Notes: a model not told the origin generated them from the letters alone. Shown: positions 9,921 through 18,970, counted from the first letter of the stretch. The stretch is 64,000 bases of DNA from JAFAMB01 sp963775805 (GCA_963775805.1 CAVZKG010000001.1:310001-374000); one strand, 5' to 3'. Numbers and translations: made by a program.

Positions 9921-10525
9921 TCGGCTTCGCCGAGCTTCGAGACAAATTCGTCGTGTGTCATCGGGTGCGAAAACATAGGAAAATCGTGTTCGATTGCGCC
10001 GCTCTGCGCCTGTTCGCTCACAGTGGCAGCGCAGTCTTTGAGCGTGATCACATTGTAGCCCAGTTCGTACCCGGTTCGCATGGTAGACTCTACGCAACAA
10101 TTTGTGAGAAAGCCGCTCAACGCGATCGTATCGATCTTCCGGCTGCGAAGGATGAAATCGAGATTGGTGGTCGCGAACCCATCCAACCCCCGTTTTCCTT
10201 CCACAACGATGTCGCCTGGGGCCGGCTTCAAAACATCGACAATCTCCGCTCCCCAGCTTCCTTTTTCGAAGACCTGGCCATCCTTGCATCCTTTCAATAT
10301 TCCATATGGGTTGGGGCTCAGTTCGTTAAATCCAGGAGCAAACTGAATTGGAACGTAGACGATAGTGGCGCCGGCTTTGCGCGCTTCTTCGACCATTTCG
10401 ACGGTGTTATCCAGCATCTTTGTCGACTCCATGACAGGCTTGACCGCGTCATGCAGTTTTCCGCCGGGAGTTGTGAAGTCGTTCTGATATTCAATTAGGA
10501 CTACGGCTGTTGTTTTAGGATTCAT
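9914..10525 (-). CDS. Isochorismatase-family cysteine hydrolase
   Basis: 203-residue cytosolic hydrolase of the isochorismatase/nicotinamidase superfamily. Expected catalytic triad positions: acidic residue in VVLIEYQNDF, Lys in VEGKRGLDGF, nucleophile Cys in GFLTNCCVEST with the preceding cis-peptide region. The first acidic position is Glu12 where nicotinamidase-type enzymes carry Asp. The start at 10525 (MNPKTTAVVLIEYQ) begins right at the first beta strand; the frame is open 70 codons further upstream but that part lies inside an inverted repeat and reads as non-protein. Substrate (an amide or enol ether) unknown. Confidence 0.9.
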   Translation of the reverse strand: MNPKTTAVVLIEYQNDFTTPGGKLHDAVKPVMESTKMLDNTVEMVEEARKAGATIVYVPIQFAPGFNELSPNPYGILKGCKDGQVFEKGSWGAEIVDVLKPAPGDIVVEGKRGLDGFATTNLDFILRSRKIDTIALSGFLTNCCVESTMRTGYELGYNVITLKDCAATVSEQAQSGAIEHDFPMFSHPMTHDEFVSKLGEAEA

Positions 10526-10633
10526 ACGGGAGGATGGGTGGTTGATCTGGGAAGATTGACTGCCGCCGAAAAATAGTGCGTTGATGCGCCCTCCGCAATT
10601 TATGCCTGCTGATTCTGTGCAGGCCACCCGCGT

Positions 10634-10833
10634 TCGAGGTTCGAAGTTTCGGGTTCGCACTGTAGGATAGGCGTCTCGCCTGTCCAATTCTGGCCCTAAA
10701 GCAACGTTCTCAGAGACGCTCGATCTTCGAAGCAATCACTCTGTGCCTCTGGCCTCCTGGTCATCTTTCCCCGGAATGGACAGGCGAGACGCCTATCCTA
10801 CAGTGCGACGAACTCGAAACTTTGAACCTCGAA
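10634..10833. repeat. Long imperfect inverted repeat (MITE- or REP-like)
   Basis: The 29-bp arm 10658-10686 is an exact reverse complement of 10777-10805; each arm also contains the self-complementary-looking core AGGCGTCTCGCCT. The match continues outwards with a 3-bp indel, through CGAGGTTCGAAGTTTCGGGT on the left and its inverse on the right, giving about 50-bp arms around a 90-bp centre. It lies between divergently oriented genes and ends about 75 bp before the binding-protein start. Confidence 0.85.
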
Positions 10834-10908
10834 CTCGGAGCCTTGACCGTCTGAACGTATTCCACTAATCAGGGAGGATTCTGCTTTGCTAGGGGAGATT
10901 TGGATGGA

Positions 10909-11697
10909 ATGAGACGGTTTACGGTATTTCTTGGGATTTTGCTGGTCGCATTTACGGCTTCCGCTTTTCATGCGGTGGCTAAAGACTGGAAGGTGATCCG
11001 CTTCGGCGTTGATCCCAGTTATCCGCCTTTTGAATCGAAGGCTCCGGACGGGAGCCTGGTTGGATTCGACATCGACCTGGGGACCGCACTTTGCGCCAAG
11101 TTGAACGCCAAATGCGTTTGGGTTGAAAATGATTTCGACGGCATGATTCCCGCCCTTCAAGCTCGAAAAATCGATGCGGTGCTATCCGATATGTCGGTGA
11201 CAGAGAAACGGCGCCAGCAGATCGACTTCACCACAAAGATCTCGTTCTCGCCGACGCGGATGGTCGCGAAAACAGGATCCAATCTGCAGCCGACCGGCGA
11301 CTCGTTAAAGGGAAAGAATATTGGCGTGGAGCAGGGGACAGTGCAGGAGGCGTATGCCAAGACTGTGTTCGAGCCGGCAGGAGCGAACGTGGTTTCGTAT
11401 CAGAACCAGGACGAGGTTTACGCCGATCTGAAATCAGGCCGGCTCGATGCCGCGCTCCAGGATGCCGTACAGGCGAATGTAGGCTTTCTCAAAACGCCAG
11501 AGGGCAAAGGCTTCGATTTCTGTGGACCGGAACTGGACGATACAAAGATTCTTGGGAGCGCGGCGGCGATCGGGGTGCGTAAATCGGACCCGGATTTGCG
11601 GGATGCGTTGGACAACGCGCTCGCGGAGATGCGCAAGGATGGGACCTACCAGACGATTGCAAAGAAATATTTCGGCTTTGATATCTATGGGCCTTAG
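10909..11697 (+). CDS. Polar amino acid ABC transporter, periplasmic binding protein
   Basis: Family 3 solute-binding protein (HisJ/ArgT/GlnH type), 262 residues, capturing an amino acid in the periplasm. A signal peptide is clear (FTVFLGILLVAFTASAFHAVA). Family marks: RFGVDPSYPPFESKAPDGSLVGFDIDLG-type start, DGMIPALQARKIDAVLSDMSVTEKR, and the C-terminal GTYQTIAKKYFG. ATG 10909 is preceded by AGGGGAG at 10891-10897; a TTG three codons earlier is an alternative. Two permease genes follow directly; the ATPase is 3.3 kb further on. The ligand is probably basic or polar, but not decidable from sequence. Confidence 0.93.
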   Translation: MRRFTVFLGILLVAFTASAFHAVAKDWKVIRFGVDPSYPPFESKAPDGSLVGFDIDLGTALCAKLNAKCVWVENDFDGMIPALQARKIDAVLSDMSVTEKRRQQIDFTTKISFSPTRMVAKTGSNLQPTGDSLKGKNIGVEQGTVQEAYAKTVFEPAGANVVSYQNQDEVYADLKSGRLDAALQDAVQANVGFLKTPEGKGFDFCGPELDDTKILGSAAAIGVRKSDPDLRDALDNALAEMRKDGTYQTIAKKYFGFDIYGP

Positions 11698-11776
11698 CCC
11701 GGAAAGTCTGGCAAACCTGGGCTTCTACAAGATTTGCGCGATGGCGCTGCGCGTCATCGATGATTAGGACACTCGC

Positions 11777-12481
11777 ATGAGTTTTGAAGGTTACGGGGGT
11801 CAGCTTTGGAACGGAACACTCGAGACGATCCAACTTTCCCTGCTTTCCCTTCTCCTCGCATTCATTATCGGCCTAGCCGGTGCTGCAGCAAAGCTTTCGA
11901 AGAACCGCTGGCTTTCGTTGCCGGCGAGCTGTTACACGACGCTGATCCGTGGAGTTCCGGATCTCGTATTAATGCTCCTGCTCTACTACAGCGCTCAGGA
12001 TTGGTTGAACAAACTTACCGATGCTTTGAATCAGTCCCAGATCGACATTGATCCGTTCATTGCCGGGGTGTGCGTTCTCGGATTCATCTACGGCGCTTAC
12101 TTCACCGAAACCTTTCGGGGCGGCGTCCTGGCGGTTCCAAAAGAACAGATTGAAGCTGGGCGAGCATTTGGCCTCACGCCCTGGTTGGTATTCCGAAGAA
12201 TTCTTTTTCCGCAGATGATGCGATTTGCGCTCCCAGGAATCAGCAACAACTGGCAAGTGATTCTGAAAGCAACCGCGCTCGTTTCGATCATCGGCCTCCA
12301 TGAAGTCGTCCGGGCAGCGCAGGACGCGATCACCGGGACGAGTGCAAAAGGGGCGTATCATGCATTCTTTTTTATCTCGGTCGTCGGCGTGATTTACCTG
12401 ATCCTGACGACCCTCTCCAACATCGCATTCGTGACCCTGGAAAGGCGCTACTCGGCCGGGATCCGGCCGCCAGAGTTATGA
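11777..12481 (+). CDS. Polar amino acid ABC transporter permease (HisQ-like)
   Basis: 234-residue inner-membrane permease with about five membrane segments. The HisMQ family mark TLIRGVPDLVLMLLLYY is seen near residue 56, and the EAA loop that contacts the ATPase is EQIEAGRAFGLTPWLVFRRILFPQ. Its stop overlaps the start of the next permease (ATGA), so translational coupling and heterodimer formation are expected. Confidence 0.93.
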   Translation: MSFEGYGGQLWNGTLETIQLSLLSLLLAFIIGLAGAAAKLSKNRWLSLPASCYTTLIRGVPDLVLMLLLYYSAQDWLNKLTDALNQSQIDIDPFIAGVCVLGFIYGAYFTETFRGGVLAVPKEQIEAGRAFGLTPWLVFRRILFPQMMRFALPGISNNWQVILKATALVSIIGLHEVVRAAQDAITGTSAKGAYHAFFFISVVGVIYLILTTLSNIAFVTLERRYSAGIRPPEL

Positions 12482-13179
12482 TCGATCTGATCCAGCAATA
12501 CTGGCAACAGTATCTCTGGGGAACGCCGGCGCATTTAACTGGACTCGTCGTCACTTTGTGGCTGACGGTCGCATCGCTCGGTATCGGATTTGTCCTCGCA
12601 GTTCCGCTTGCAGTTGCCAAAGCATCAGCAAACCAATGGGTCTCGCTTCCGGTCTCGATTTATACGTACGTGATCCGTGGAACGCCGCTGTACGTCCAGC
12701 TCCTGTTTTTGTATTCTGGCATTTACAGCCTCGATTTTGTGCATGCGACGCCAGGTCTGAATAGCTTTTTTCGAGATGCTTTCAATTGCACGCTCCTGGC
12801 GTTCGCATTGAATACCGGTGCTTACACCACCGAGATTTTCTCAGGTGCGATTAAAGCCACGCCGAGCGGAGAGATTGAAGCGGCGCGGGCGTTCGGAATG
12901 TCCGGTTTCGCTCTTTACCGGCATATCATTTTGCCTTCCGCTCTGCGGCGGGCGCTCCCCGCCTACAGCAATGAAGTGATCCTGATGCTTCATGCCACAA
13001 CTCTCGCGTCCACTGCAACAGTGGCTGACCTGCTCAAAGTGGCCCGGAACGCAGCATCGGATTATTATCTTCCGTTTGTCGCCTACGGTCTCGCAGCGCT
13101 CCTGTATCTTTGCGTTTCTTTTGGGCTCATCTGGACCTTCAGGAAAGCCGAGCACAGGTGGCTCGCTCATTTGCGGTAA
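12478..13179 (+). CDS. Polar amino acid ABC transporter permease (HisM-like)
   Basis: 233 residues, about five membrane segments. YVIRGTPLYVQLLFLYSG and the EAA loop GEIEAARAFGMSGFALYRHIILP mark it as the partner of the preceding permease, with which it shares ATGA. About 3.3 kb of unrelated genes separate it from the ATPase at 16476, an unusual break in an operon that is normally contiguous. Confidence 0.93.
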   Translation: MIDLIQQYWQQYLWGTPAHLTGLVVTLWLTVASLGIGFVLAVPLAVAKASANQWVSLPVSIYTYVIRGTPLYVQLLFLYSGIYSLDFVHATPGLNSFFRDAFNCTLLAFALNTGAYTTEIFSGAIKATPSGEIEAARAFGMSGFALYRHIILPSALRRALPAYSNEVILMLHATTLASTATVADLLKVARNAASDYYLPFVAYGLAALLYLCVSFGLIWTFRKAEHRWLAHLR

Positions 13180-13294
13180 ACCGCGTTTCCTCGATCAGTG
13201 GAAATCGGCAAGGGGTTGTGCCGATGGCTCGTTCTCTTAGCCGCTACCCGAGAATCGGCGTGCGTCAAGATTAAAAGAGATGTATTTCCGGGGT

Positions 13295-13609
13295 ATGAAA
13301 CTTAATCTGATTTCGTTCTTTGCAATCATGTCAGCACTCATTGCAGTGCCGCAGCATGCGGATCCCCGATTGACTGGGCAAAATGCCCAGCAGGGCTCTG
13401 AAGGCGTTGCGTTCTTCCCGCCACCACCTCCTTCGAGTAGCGATGTCGCGGGCCTGGCGTTCTTCCCGCCACCTCCTCCCTCGGGTAGCGATGTCGCGGG
13501 CGTGGCGTTCTTCCCGCCGCCACCTCCTTCGAGCAACGGTGTTGCGGGTGTAGCGTTCTTCCCGCCGCCACCTCCTTCGGGCAGCGGTGTCGCAGATGTT
13601 GCTTGCTAA
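13295..13609 (+). CDS. Secreted FPPPPP-repeat protein
   Basis: 104 residues. A signal peptide (MKLNLISFFAIMSALIAVPQHA) is followed by a short linker and four tandem 16-residue units of the form GVAFFPPPPPSxSxVA (residues 37-100), then a terminal DVAC. I do not recognise a family. Each unit carries FPPPPP, the core of the class I EVH1-binding motif (FPPPP) known from Listeria ActA, which also has four copies; this is a resemblance only. An earlier in-frame ATG at 13280 would add five residues before the signal peptide. The gene sits inside the split amino acid transporter locus and converges with an NTF2-like gene one base away. Confidence 0.6.
   Translation: MKLNLISFFAIMSALIAVPQHADPRLTGQNAQQGSEGVAFFPPPPPSSSDVAGLAFFPPPPPSGSDVAGVAFFPPPPPSSNGVAGVAFFPPPPPSGSGVADVAC
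13403..13594 (+). repeat. Tandem 48-bp coding repeat, 4 copies
   Basis: Four in-frame 48-bp units encode GVAFFPPPPPSSSDVA and close variants. Differences are mostly in the S/G/D positions and in synonymous Pro and Gly codons, so the array has been expanded and has since diverged a little while keeping the FFPPPPPS core intact. Confidence 0.85.
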
Positions 13610-13610
13610 T

Positions 13611-14135
13611 CTACCTTAAGGGTAATTCGTCAGTGCTGGTGTGAACGGAAATGACACGCCAGCCCTCGTCGAACTTGCGTACAGTTCCGGTTGTCGTTCC
13701 AACTATTCTCGCTTTTGGAAATTGCATTGACCAAGAATTAGCGATGGTGGCGAGATCCGAAGTGAGAACTCGAACTTCCAATTTTTCGGAGGTAAAAGCG
13801 CCCATACTCGAGGGGTTCGGATACTCGCGTATCAATTGAGCCTTCATCTCGGCCCACCCCCACACAGTGTCGTTGTCGACCGAGCACATGAAGTCGGGGG
13901 ACTTCCAGAACATCTCCAGGTATGCGTCGATGTTCCGGGCATTCCATCGGTCGTATCCGCCGAGAATCAACTTGGTGATCTCTCGTGCGCATTGATTTTT
14001 GTAATCGAGGGACAAAGTCTGAGTCCCAACCGGCTCTGCCGTCGATTCCGAGTTCTGGGCCGAAGCTGGACCCAGGAGGATCGCGGAGAGAAGGATTAAT
14101 AGAATAAATTGCTGTCGTGTACGACAACGAAGCAT
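13611..14135 (-). CDS. Secreted NTF2/SnoaL-like protein (DUF4440 type)
   Basis: 174 residues with an N-terminal signal peptide (FILLILLSAILLGPASAQ). The rest resembles the cone-shaped NTF2-like fold of DUF4440 proteins: a helix YDRWNARNIDAYLEMFWKSPDF, the typical early Trp/Asp block, and a final strand TTGTVRKFDEGWRVISVHTS. Ligand or activity unknown. The 3' end abuts the FPPPPP-repeat gene tail to tail. Confidence 0.8.
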   Translation of the reverse strand: MLRCRTRQQFILLILLSAILLGPASAQNSESTAEPVGTQTLSLDYKNQCAREITKLILGGYDRWNARNIDAYLEMFWKSPDFMCSVDNDTVWGWAEMKAQLIREYPNPSSMGAFTSEKLEVRVLTSDLATIANSWSMQFPKARIVGTTTGTVRKFDEGWRVISVHTSTDELPLR

Positions 14136-14324
14136 AAGTACGGGGAACTGCGGTGCCGATACCAGAAACTCTGATTTTCGCCAGATACAATTCGAAATTT
14201 TGAGGTTGCCGCAACACCCATTTGGATAAGATGCTGCTGCGGCTTATCGATTATTCATGCGTTTTACTGAAAAGGTCCCAGGAAGCCGGTATTAGGGCCA
14301 TACGCAGTCGTGTGGGCGCACTCA

Positions 14325-15536
14325 ATGCTCAAAGGTACCAGACCCTCTAACATCGTCGATACTGCTGACTTTTCGGGAACGTTGATACGTGCCGCCCGCC
14401 GCGCAACCTATGCGATGTTCCTGGTCGACGGCCTCGGCTTCGGGATTTGGGCCGGGCATATTCCAGCGTTCAAACAAAAGTTTCAGCTGAGTGACTCATC
14501 GCTCAGCATCGTACTGCTCGCAGTTGCTGCCGGGGCGATCGTTTCGATGCCGCTCGCAGGACAAGCGGTGCGCCATTTTGGTAGCCGGCGTTGTATTGTT
14601 GGAAGCGTTGCTTGTTACGGATTGTGCCTTTTCGCGATTGCACTGGCGCCGGGTCTGGTCCCTTTCGTGGGCGCGGCGCTGATGTTTGGCGCCGCAAAAG
14701 GAGGCGTTGACGTTGGAATCAATGCCCAGGCTGTGGTCGTTGAAAGGAAGTATGGGCGACCGATTATGTCATCGTTTCAGGCTCTCTGGAGCGTCGGCGG
14801 TCTCCTCGGCGGTTTTTTGACCAGCGCAACGCTCGGTCTCGGTTCCACGCCTCTCATCAATCTCATCACTATCGGTTCGCTGATTTTGATCATTGATTTA
14901 CTCTATTATTCTCGGTTGCTGCACGACGCTTCCTCGGAAGGGGCAGCAAGGAAACGCTTTCGCTTTCCGGACAAAGCATTGCTCTATGTCGCCATCCTCG
15001 CCTTTATCGCGTTGTTCAGTGAAGGCGTTCTGCAGGACTGGACGGGCGTCTATATGCGCCAAGTAGTTGCCGTTCCCGTCTCGATCGCAGCAGTCGGATA
15101 TGCAAGCTACTCGACCGCGATGGCCACTGGCCGATTTCTCGGAGATCGGATTGTGGCTTTGCTTGGCGAGCGCGTCGTGATGCGCTTGAGCGGCCTACTC
15201 ATTATTGCCGGTCTTGTGATCGCGCTCCTGTTACCGTACCCAATATCAGCCATTGCCGGCTTCGCTGTCGCCGGGTTGGGCAACTCGAATCTCGTGCCTA
15301 TCCTCTTCAGCGCGGCCGGTCGGGACCCGATACTGGGACCGGGTCCGGGTATTGCTACTGTAACGACTTTGGGATATCTAGGCTTCCTGGTTGGACCTGC
15401 GGTCATTGGAGGGATGTCGACTGCATTTGGTCTTCCAATCGCGCTTAGCCTGATTGCCCTGCTTGCATTGATCACAGCTGTTTGCGGTCCGTCGGTCATC
15501 CGTTCGAACGCCGCGGATATTGAAAACCGCGTATGA
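14325..15536 (+). CDS. MFS transporter
   Basis: 403-residue twelve-TM major facilitator, similar in layout to YbjJ-type and fucose-permease-like carriers: GFGIWAGHIPAFKQKF at TM1, RHFGSRRCIVGS in the 2-3 loop, SFQALWSVGGLLGG at TM5, TGRFLGDRIVALLGERVVMR in the 8-9 loop. A GTG at 14310 would add five residues; ATG 14325 is preferred. The substrate cannot be told. Confidence 0.88.
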   Translation: MLKGTRPSNIVDTADFSGTLIRAARRATYAMFLVDGLGFGIWAGHIPAFKQKFQLSDSSLSIVLLAVAAGAIVSMPLAGQAVRHFGSRRCIVGSVACYGLCLFAIALAPGLVPFVGAALMFGAAKGGVDVGINAQAVVVERKYGRPIMSSFQALWSVGGLLGGFLTSATLGLGSTPLINLITIGSLILIIDLLYYSRLLHDASSEGAARKRFRFPDKALLYVAILAFIALFSEGVLQDWTGVYMRQVVAVPVSIAAVGYASYSTAMATGRFLGDRIVALLGERVVMRLSGLLIIAGLVIALLLPYPISAIAGFAVAGLGNSNLVPILFSAAGRDPILGPGPGIATVTTLGYLGFLVGPAVIGGMSTAFGLPIALSLIALLALITAVCGPSVIRSNAADIENRV

Positions 15537-15551
15537 ACCGGATAGGGTTCG

Positions 15552-16235
15552 TCAGGCAATGGTTCGCGCTGATTTCATGCCATTCTGACCAAGATATCCC
15601 GGGATTTCCGGTGGCTGGTATCGCTGCCAGTTTTTGTCCGCCTTCTTGATTGTGTCATCCGGTTTAGCCTTGAGACCCTTTATTTGCTCGGGGCCGGTGC
15701 AGACATAAAGTTTGCCCCTATAAATGAAGAATTCGTTTGGATCGATATCCGAGAGTTTTCCTTCGCTCATCCCGTGTGCGCAAAAGCCTCCATATTGTGG
15801 CTTATATTTGGCCGGATTTTTCTCGAACGTCCTTTTGTCTGCGGCCGACGCAAAGTGATAGATCGCACCTTGATAGGTCGTCGAATATCTCGGGTCCCCT
15901 TTGATGGCTTGACCCTTCTTGAAATAGGCGACGGGATCGTATCCCTTCAGAATCACGCCGTTCTTATCTAGATTCAGAGTCGGTTTCTTCGCGACTTTCC
16001 TTCCGGCATCTTCGCTCGCTGCCTGTGTCAGAAGGTGTGGATTGCTTGAAAGGATTTGCTGGGTGGAGTCCGGCAGATTAAGGCGAAGTTTAGCCGCATT
16101 CGACTCTACTTCGCCCGCACGAACCGAATCGACTGATACGAGGGAGCCTGTCCCGGCGATGAGCGCTGCAAAAATTAAGCGCGAAATTCGCGTCTCCAAT
16201 GGCGGCATGGTGCGGTGCGGTTTCGGTGGATACAT
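15552..16235 (-). CDS. Exported YHS-domain protein
   Basis: 227 residues. An N-terminal signal peptide (LETRISRLIFAALIAGTGSLVSVDSVRA) precedes a YHS domain with the usual blocks GYDPVAYFKKGQAIKG, YQGAIYHFASAADKRTFEKNPAKY and PQYGGFCAHG, a family thought to bind metals. The frame stays open to 16505, but that would overlap the divergent ATPase gene and add residues without signal-peptide logic; 16235 (or ATG 16208) is preferred. Confidence 0.8.
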   Translation of the reverse strand: MYPPKPHRTMPPLETRISRLIFAALIAGTGSLVSVDSVRAGEVESNAAKLRLNLPDSTQQILSSNPHLLTQAASEDAGRKVAKKPTLNLDKNGVILKGYDPVAYFKKGQAIKGDPRYSTTYQGAIYHFASAADKRTFEKNPAKYKPQYGGFCAHGMSEGKLSDIDPNEFFIYRGKLYVCTGPEQIKGLKAKPDDTIKKADKNWQRYQPPEIPGYLGQNGMKSARTIA

Positions 16236-16475
16236 GTCGGATTCAATAGCTTTCCGTATGCCAGAACGGATGATTGATCTTAAATTGTTCAAATCCAACA
16301 TGATATGAAGATATGCTTCCAGCGGGTTTTCTGCGCCGTTGTTGCATTTGTTCTCTGGCGCCTCACTTGCAACAGAGTGCAAAATTCTCGCGTGAGCCTT
16401 GGCTCGTGAACTTTTTGGGGTAAATGGCTTTTGCAAATCACACCCAATCCGCCATAACACCAACGGTATTGAGAG

Positions 16476-17243
16476 ATGGATAAGCTGACAGTTGAAGACC
16501 TCCATAAAAGCTTCGGAGCAAACAAGGTGCTGAGAGGCGTCTCGTTGCGCGCAAAGGCGGGGGATGTCATCAGTATCATCGGTTCAAGTGGATCGGGAAA
16601 AAGTACGCTTTTGCGTTGCATTAATTTCCTTGAGGCGCCGAATGCAGGGCGGATCTCACTGAACGGCGAAGCGATCGAGATGCGCCGAAATCGGTCAGGT
16701 GAGTTGGCAGTTTCGGATCCAAGGCAATTGCGAACGCTGCGCACACGTCTGGCGATGGTCTTTCAGCATTTCAATCTCTGGCTTCATCTGACTGCCCTCG
16801 AGAACGTGATTGAAGCGCCTGTCCACGTTCTGGGGCTCTCAAAGAAAGAAGCTATTGCGCGGGCGCGGCACGATCTGGCGAAAGTGGGGCTGGGCGCGGA
16901 GATCGAAAAAATGTACCCAATCCAATTGTCCGGAGGGCAGCAGCAACGGGTTGCAATCGCCCGCGCTCTGGCAATGGCACCGGAAGTGATCCTGTTCGAT
17001 GAACCGACCTCCGCCCTCGATCCAGAGCTCGTCACCGAGGTGCTCCGAGTCATGCAGGACCTGGCCTCCGAAGGAAGAACGATGGTGGTGGTGACGCACG
17101 AGATGGGGTTCGCGCGAAATGTTTCCAGTCGCGTGATCTTCCTGCATCAAGGGCGCATCGAAGAAGAGGGATCACCCGGCGATCTGTTCGAGCACCCGAA
17201 GAGCGAAAGGCTAAAGCAGTTTCTGGCCGGAATTTTGCGTTGA
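16476..17243 (+). CDS. Polar amino acid ABC transporter ATPase (HisP/GlnQ-like)
   Basis: 255-residue ATP-binding subunit. Walker A GSSGSGKST, Q-loop VFQHFNLW, signature LSGGQQQR, Walker B VILFDEPTSALDPE, H-loop VVTHEM. The extra loop with AVSDPRQLRTLRTRLAMVFQ is typical of HisP/ArtP. It very likely energises the permeases at 11777-13179, from which it has been separated. The start overlaps the maximal reading frame of the divergent YHS gene, supporting a shorter start for that gene. Confidence 0.95.
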   Translation: MDKLTVEDLHKSFGANKVLRGVSLRAKAGDVISIIGSSGSGKSTLLRCINFLEAPNAGRISLNGEAIEMRRNRSGELAVSDPRQLRTLRTRLAMVFQHFNLWLHLTALENVIEAPVHVLGLSKKEAIARARHDLAKVGLGAEIEKMYPIQLSGGQQQRVAIARALAMAPEVILFDEPTSALDPELVTEVLRVMQDLASEGRTMVVVTHEMGFARNVSSRVIFLHQGRIEEEGSPGDLFEHPKSERLKQFLAGILR

Positions 17244-17420
17244 CGAGAATACCAAACCCAGGCGCTGATGAATTTTTCGCGTTATTTGGCCGCTTGACGG
17301 GAAAAGCTTCTTCAAAGAGGTTGTTCGTTAATTCACTGAAACTCCGTCGCGAGCCCCCCTTCGTTGACCCATCCGGCCCGCGCAAGAATTCTGCGAATCC
17401 CCTAAAAGGAAGCTTATCCA

Positions 17421-18920
17421 ATGGCAACAACTACCACCCCTGAACCTGTTGTGTCGCGAAGCAAAGCGGCTCAATTTATTGTGGCTCCCAAGAAAAATCT
17501 GATCGATGGCAAATGGGTCGAATCCGTCTCAGGCGAAACATTCTCAGTTTACGATCCCTCCAACGGCGACACGATTGCTCACGTTCCCGACAGCGGAGCT
17601 GAAGATATCGATCACGCTGTCAAAGCTGCCCGGCGCGCGTTTGAAAGCGGTTCCTGGTCCAAGATGACCCCCTCTGATCGAGGCCGATTGATCTGGAAAA
17701 TCGGCGATCTGATTCTGGCCAATCTGGAAGAACTGGCTGAAATCGAATCGCTGGATAACGGCAAACCCGTTGCGGTCGCTCGGGTGGCCGACGTCCCGCT
17801 TGCGGCGGATTTGTTTCACTATATGGCAGGATGGGCGACCAAGATTGAAGGAAACACGATCCCGATTTCCGCCGGGAAATTCTTCGCCTACACGTTGCGC
17901 GAACCGGTCGGAGTGATTGGCCAGGTGATTCCATGGAATTTTCCGTTGCTGATGGCTGCGTGGAAACTAGGACCTGCGCTGGCAACAGGTAACACGGTTG
18001 TGCTCAAACCGGCCGAACAGACACCTCTGAGCGCGCTTCGGTTGGGAGAAATTCTGCTCGAAGCCGGTATTCCCGACGGCGTCGTGAATATTGTCACCGG
18101 GTTTGGTGAGACCGCTGGAGCTGCACTGGCAGCTCACGACGATGTCGACAAGATTGCTTTCACAGGTTCAACCGAAGTCGGCAAATTGATTGTAAAGGCC
18201 GCTTCCGGCAATCTGAAAAAAGTCAGCCTCGAGCTGGGTGGGAAATCACCCAATGTGCTATTTCGTGATGTAGCGAACCTGGAAGCTGCGATCCAAGGCG
18301 CTGCGAACGCCATCTTTTTCAATCATGGCCAATGCTGCTGTGCCGGATCGCGGTTATTTGCTGAAAAGCAGATATACGATGAAGTCGTTGCAGGTGTTTC
18401 GGACTTTGCGAAAAAAATTAAACTGGGGCCTGGCTTGAATCCGGAAACGCAAATGGGGCCGCTGGTATCGCAGGAACAATTGGAGCGTGTCAGCGGATTT
18501 CTGAATTCTGGGGCCCAGGAAGGGGCAAAGACAGTGACCGGTGGCGGGCGATCAGGCGATCGCGGGTATTTCGTCCAACCGACCGTTCTGACAAACACAA
18601 AGCCCGACATGCGCGTCGTACGCGAAGAGATTTTCGGGCCGGTGGTTGTCGCGGAACCGTTCGACGACGTGGAAGAACTTCTGCCGATCGCCAATCAATC
18701 GGATTATGGTCTGGCCGCAGGTGTCTGGACAAATGACATCGCTAAAGCGCATCATGCGGCTCATCAGTTGCGAGCCGGCACCGTCTGGATCAACTGCTAC
18801 AATGTGTTTGATGCAGCCTTGCCGTTCGGCGGATTTAAGCAATCCGGCTGGGGCCGAGAAATGGGTCACGACGCTTTGGAACTCTACACAGAGACAAAAG
18901 CCGTCTGCGTCGCGCTGTGA
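17421..18920 (+). CDS. NAD(P)-dependent aldehyde dehydrogenase
   Basis: 499 residues of the ALDH superfamily, oxidising an aldehyde to its acid in the cytosol. Catalytic Glu271 lies in LELGGKSP, the nucleophile Cys306 in GQCCCAGSR, the NAD fold mark is FTGSTEVG, and the C-terminal PFGGFKQSGWGREMG is present. GQCCCAGSR is the ALDH1/2 and betaine-aldehyde type. The start is supported by AAAAGGAAGC upstream of ATG. A second ALDH gene follows in the same direction after a 213-bp gap containing a strong hairpin. Confidence 0.95.
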   Translation: MATTTTPEPVVSRSKAAQFIVAPKKNLIDGKWVESVSGETFSVYDPSNGDTIAHVPDSGAEDIDHAVKAARRAFESGSWSKMTPSDRGRLIWKIGDLILANLEELAEIESLDNGKPVAVARVADVPLAADLFHYMAGWATKIEGNTIPISAGKFFAYTLREPVGVIGQVIPWNFPLLMAAWKLGPALATGNTVVLKPAEQTPLSALRLGEILLEAGIPDGVVNIVTGFGETAGAALAAHDDVDKIAFTGSTEVGKLIVKAASGNLKKVSLELGGKSPNVLFRDVANLEAAIQGAANAIFFNHGQCCCAGSRLFAEKQIYDEVVAGVSDFAKKIKLGPGLNPETQMGPLVSQEQLERVSGFLNSGAQEGAKTVTGGGRSGDRGYFVQPTVLTNTKPDMRVVREEIFGPVVVAEPFDDVEELLPIANQSDYGLAAGVWTNDIAKAHHAAHQLRAGTVWINCYNVFDAALPFGGFKQSGWGREMGHDALELYTETKAVCVAL

Positions 18921-18970
18921 AGCCTGGTGGCTTCCGTTCGACCTGATCAAGTGGTTCCGCCTAGCAAATT

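Noticed and set aside
13237..13571. Antisense open frames over the FPPPPP-repeat gene
   Set aside because: They arise from the repeat on the other strand (Gly/Glu-rich repeats) and have no signal peptide or ribosome site; the plus-strand frame has both a signal peptide and repeats with conserved codons.
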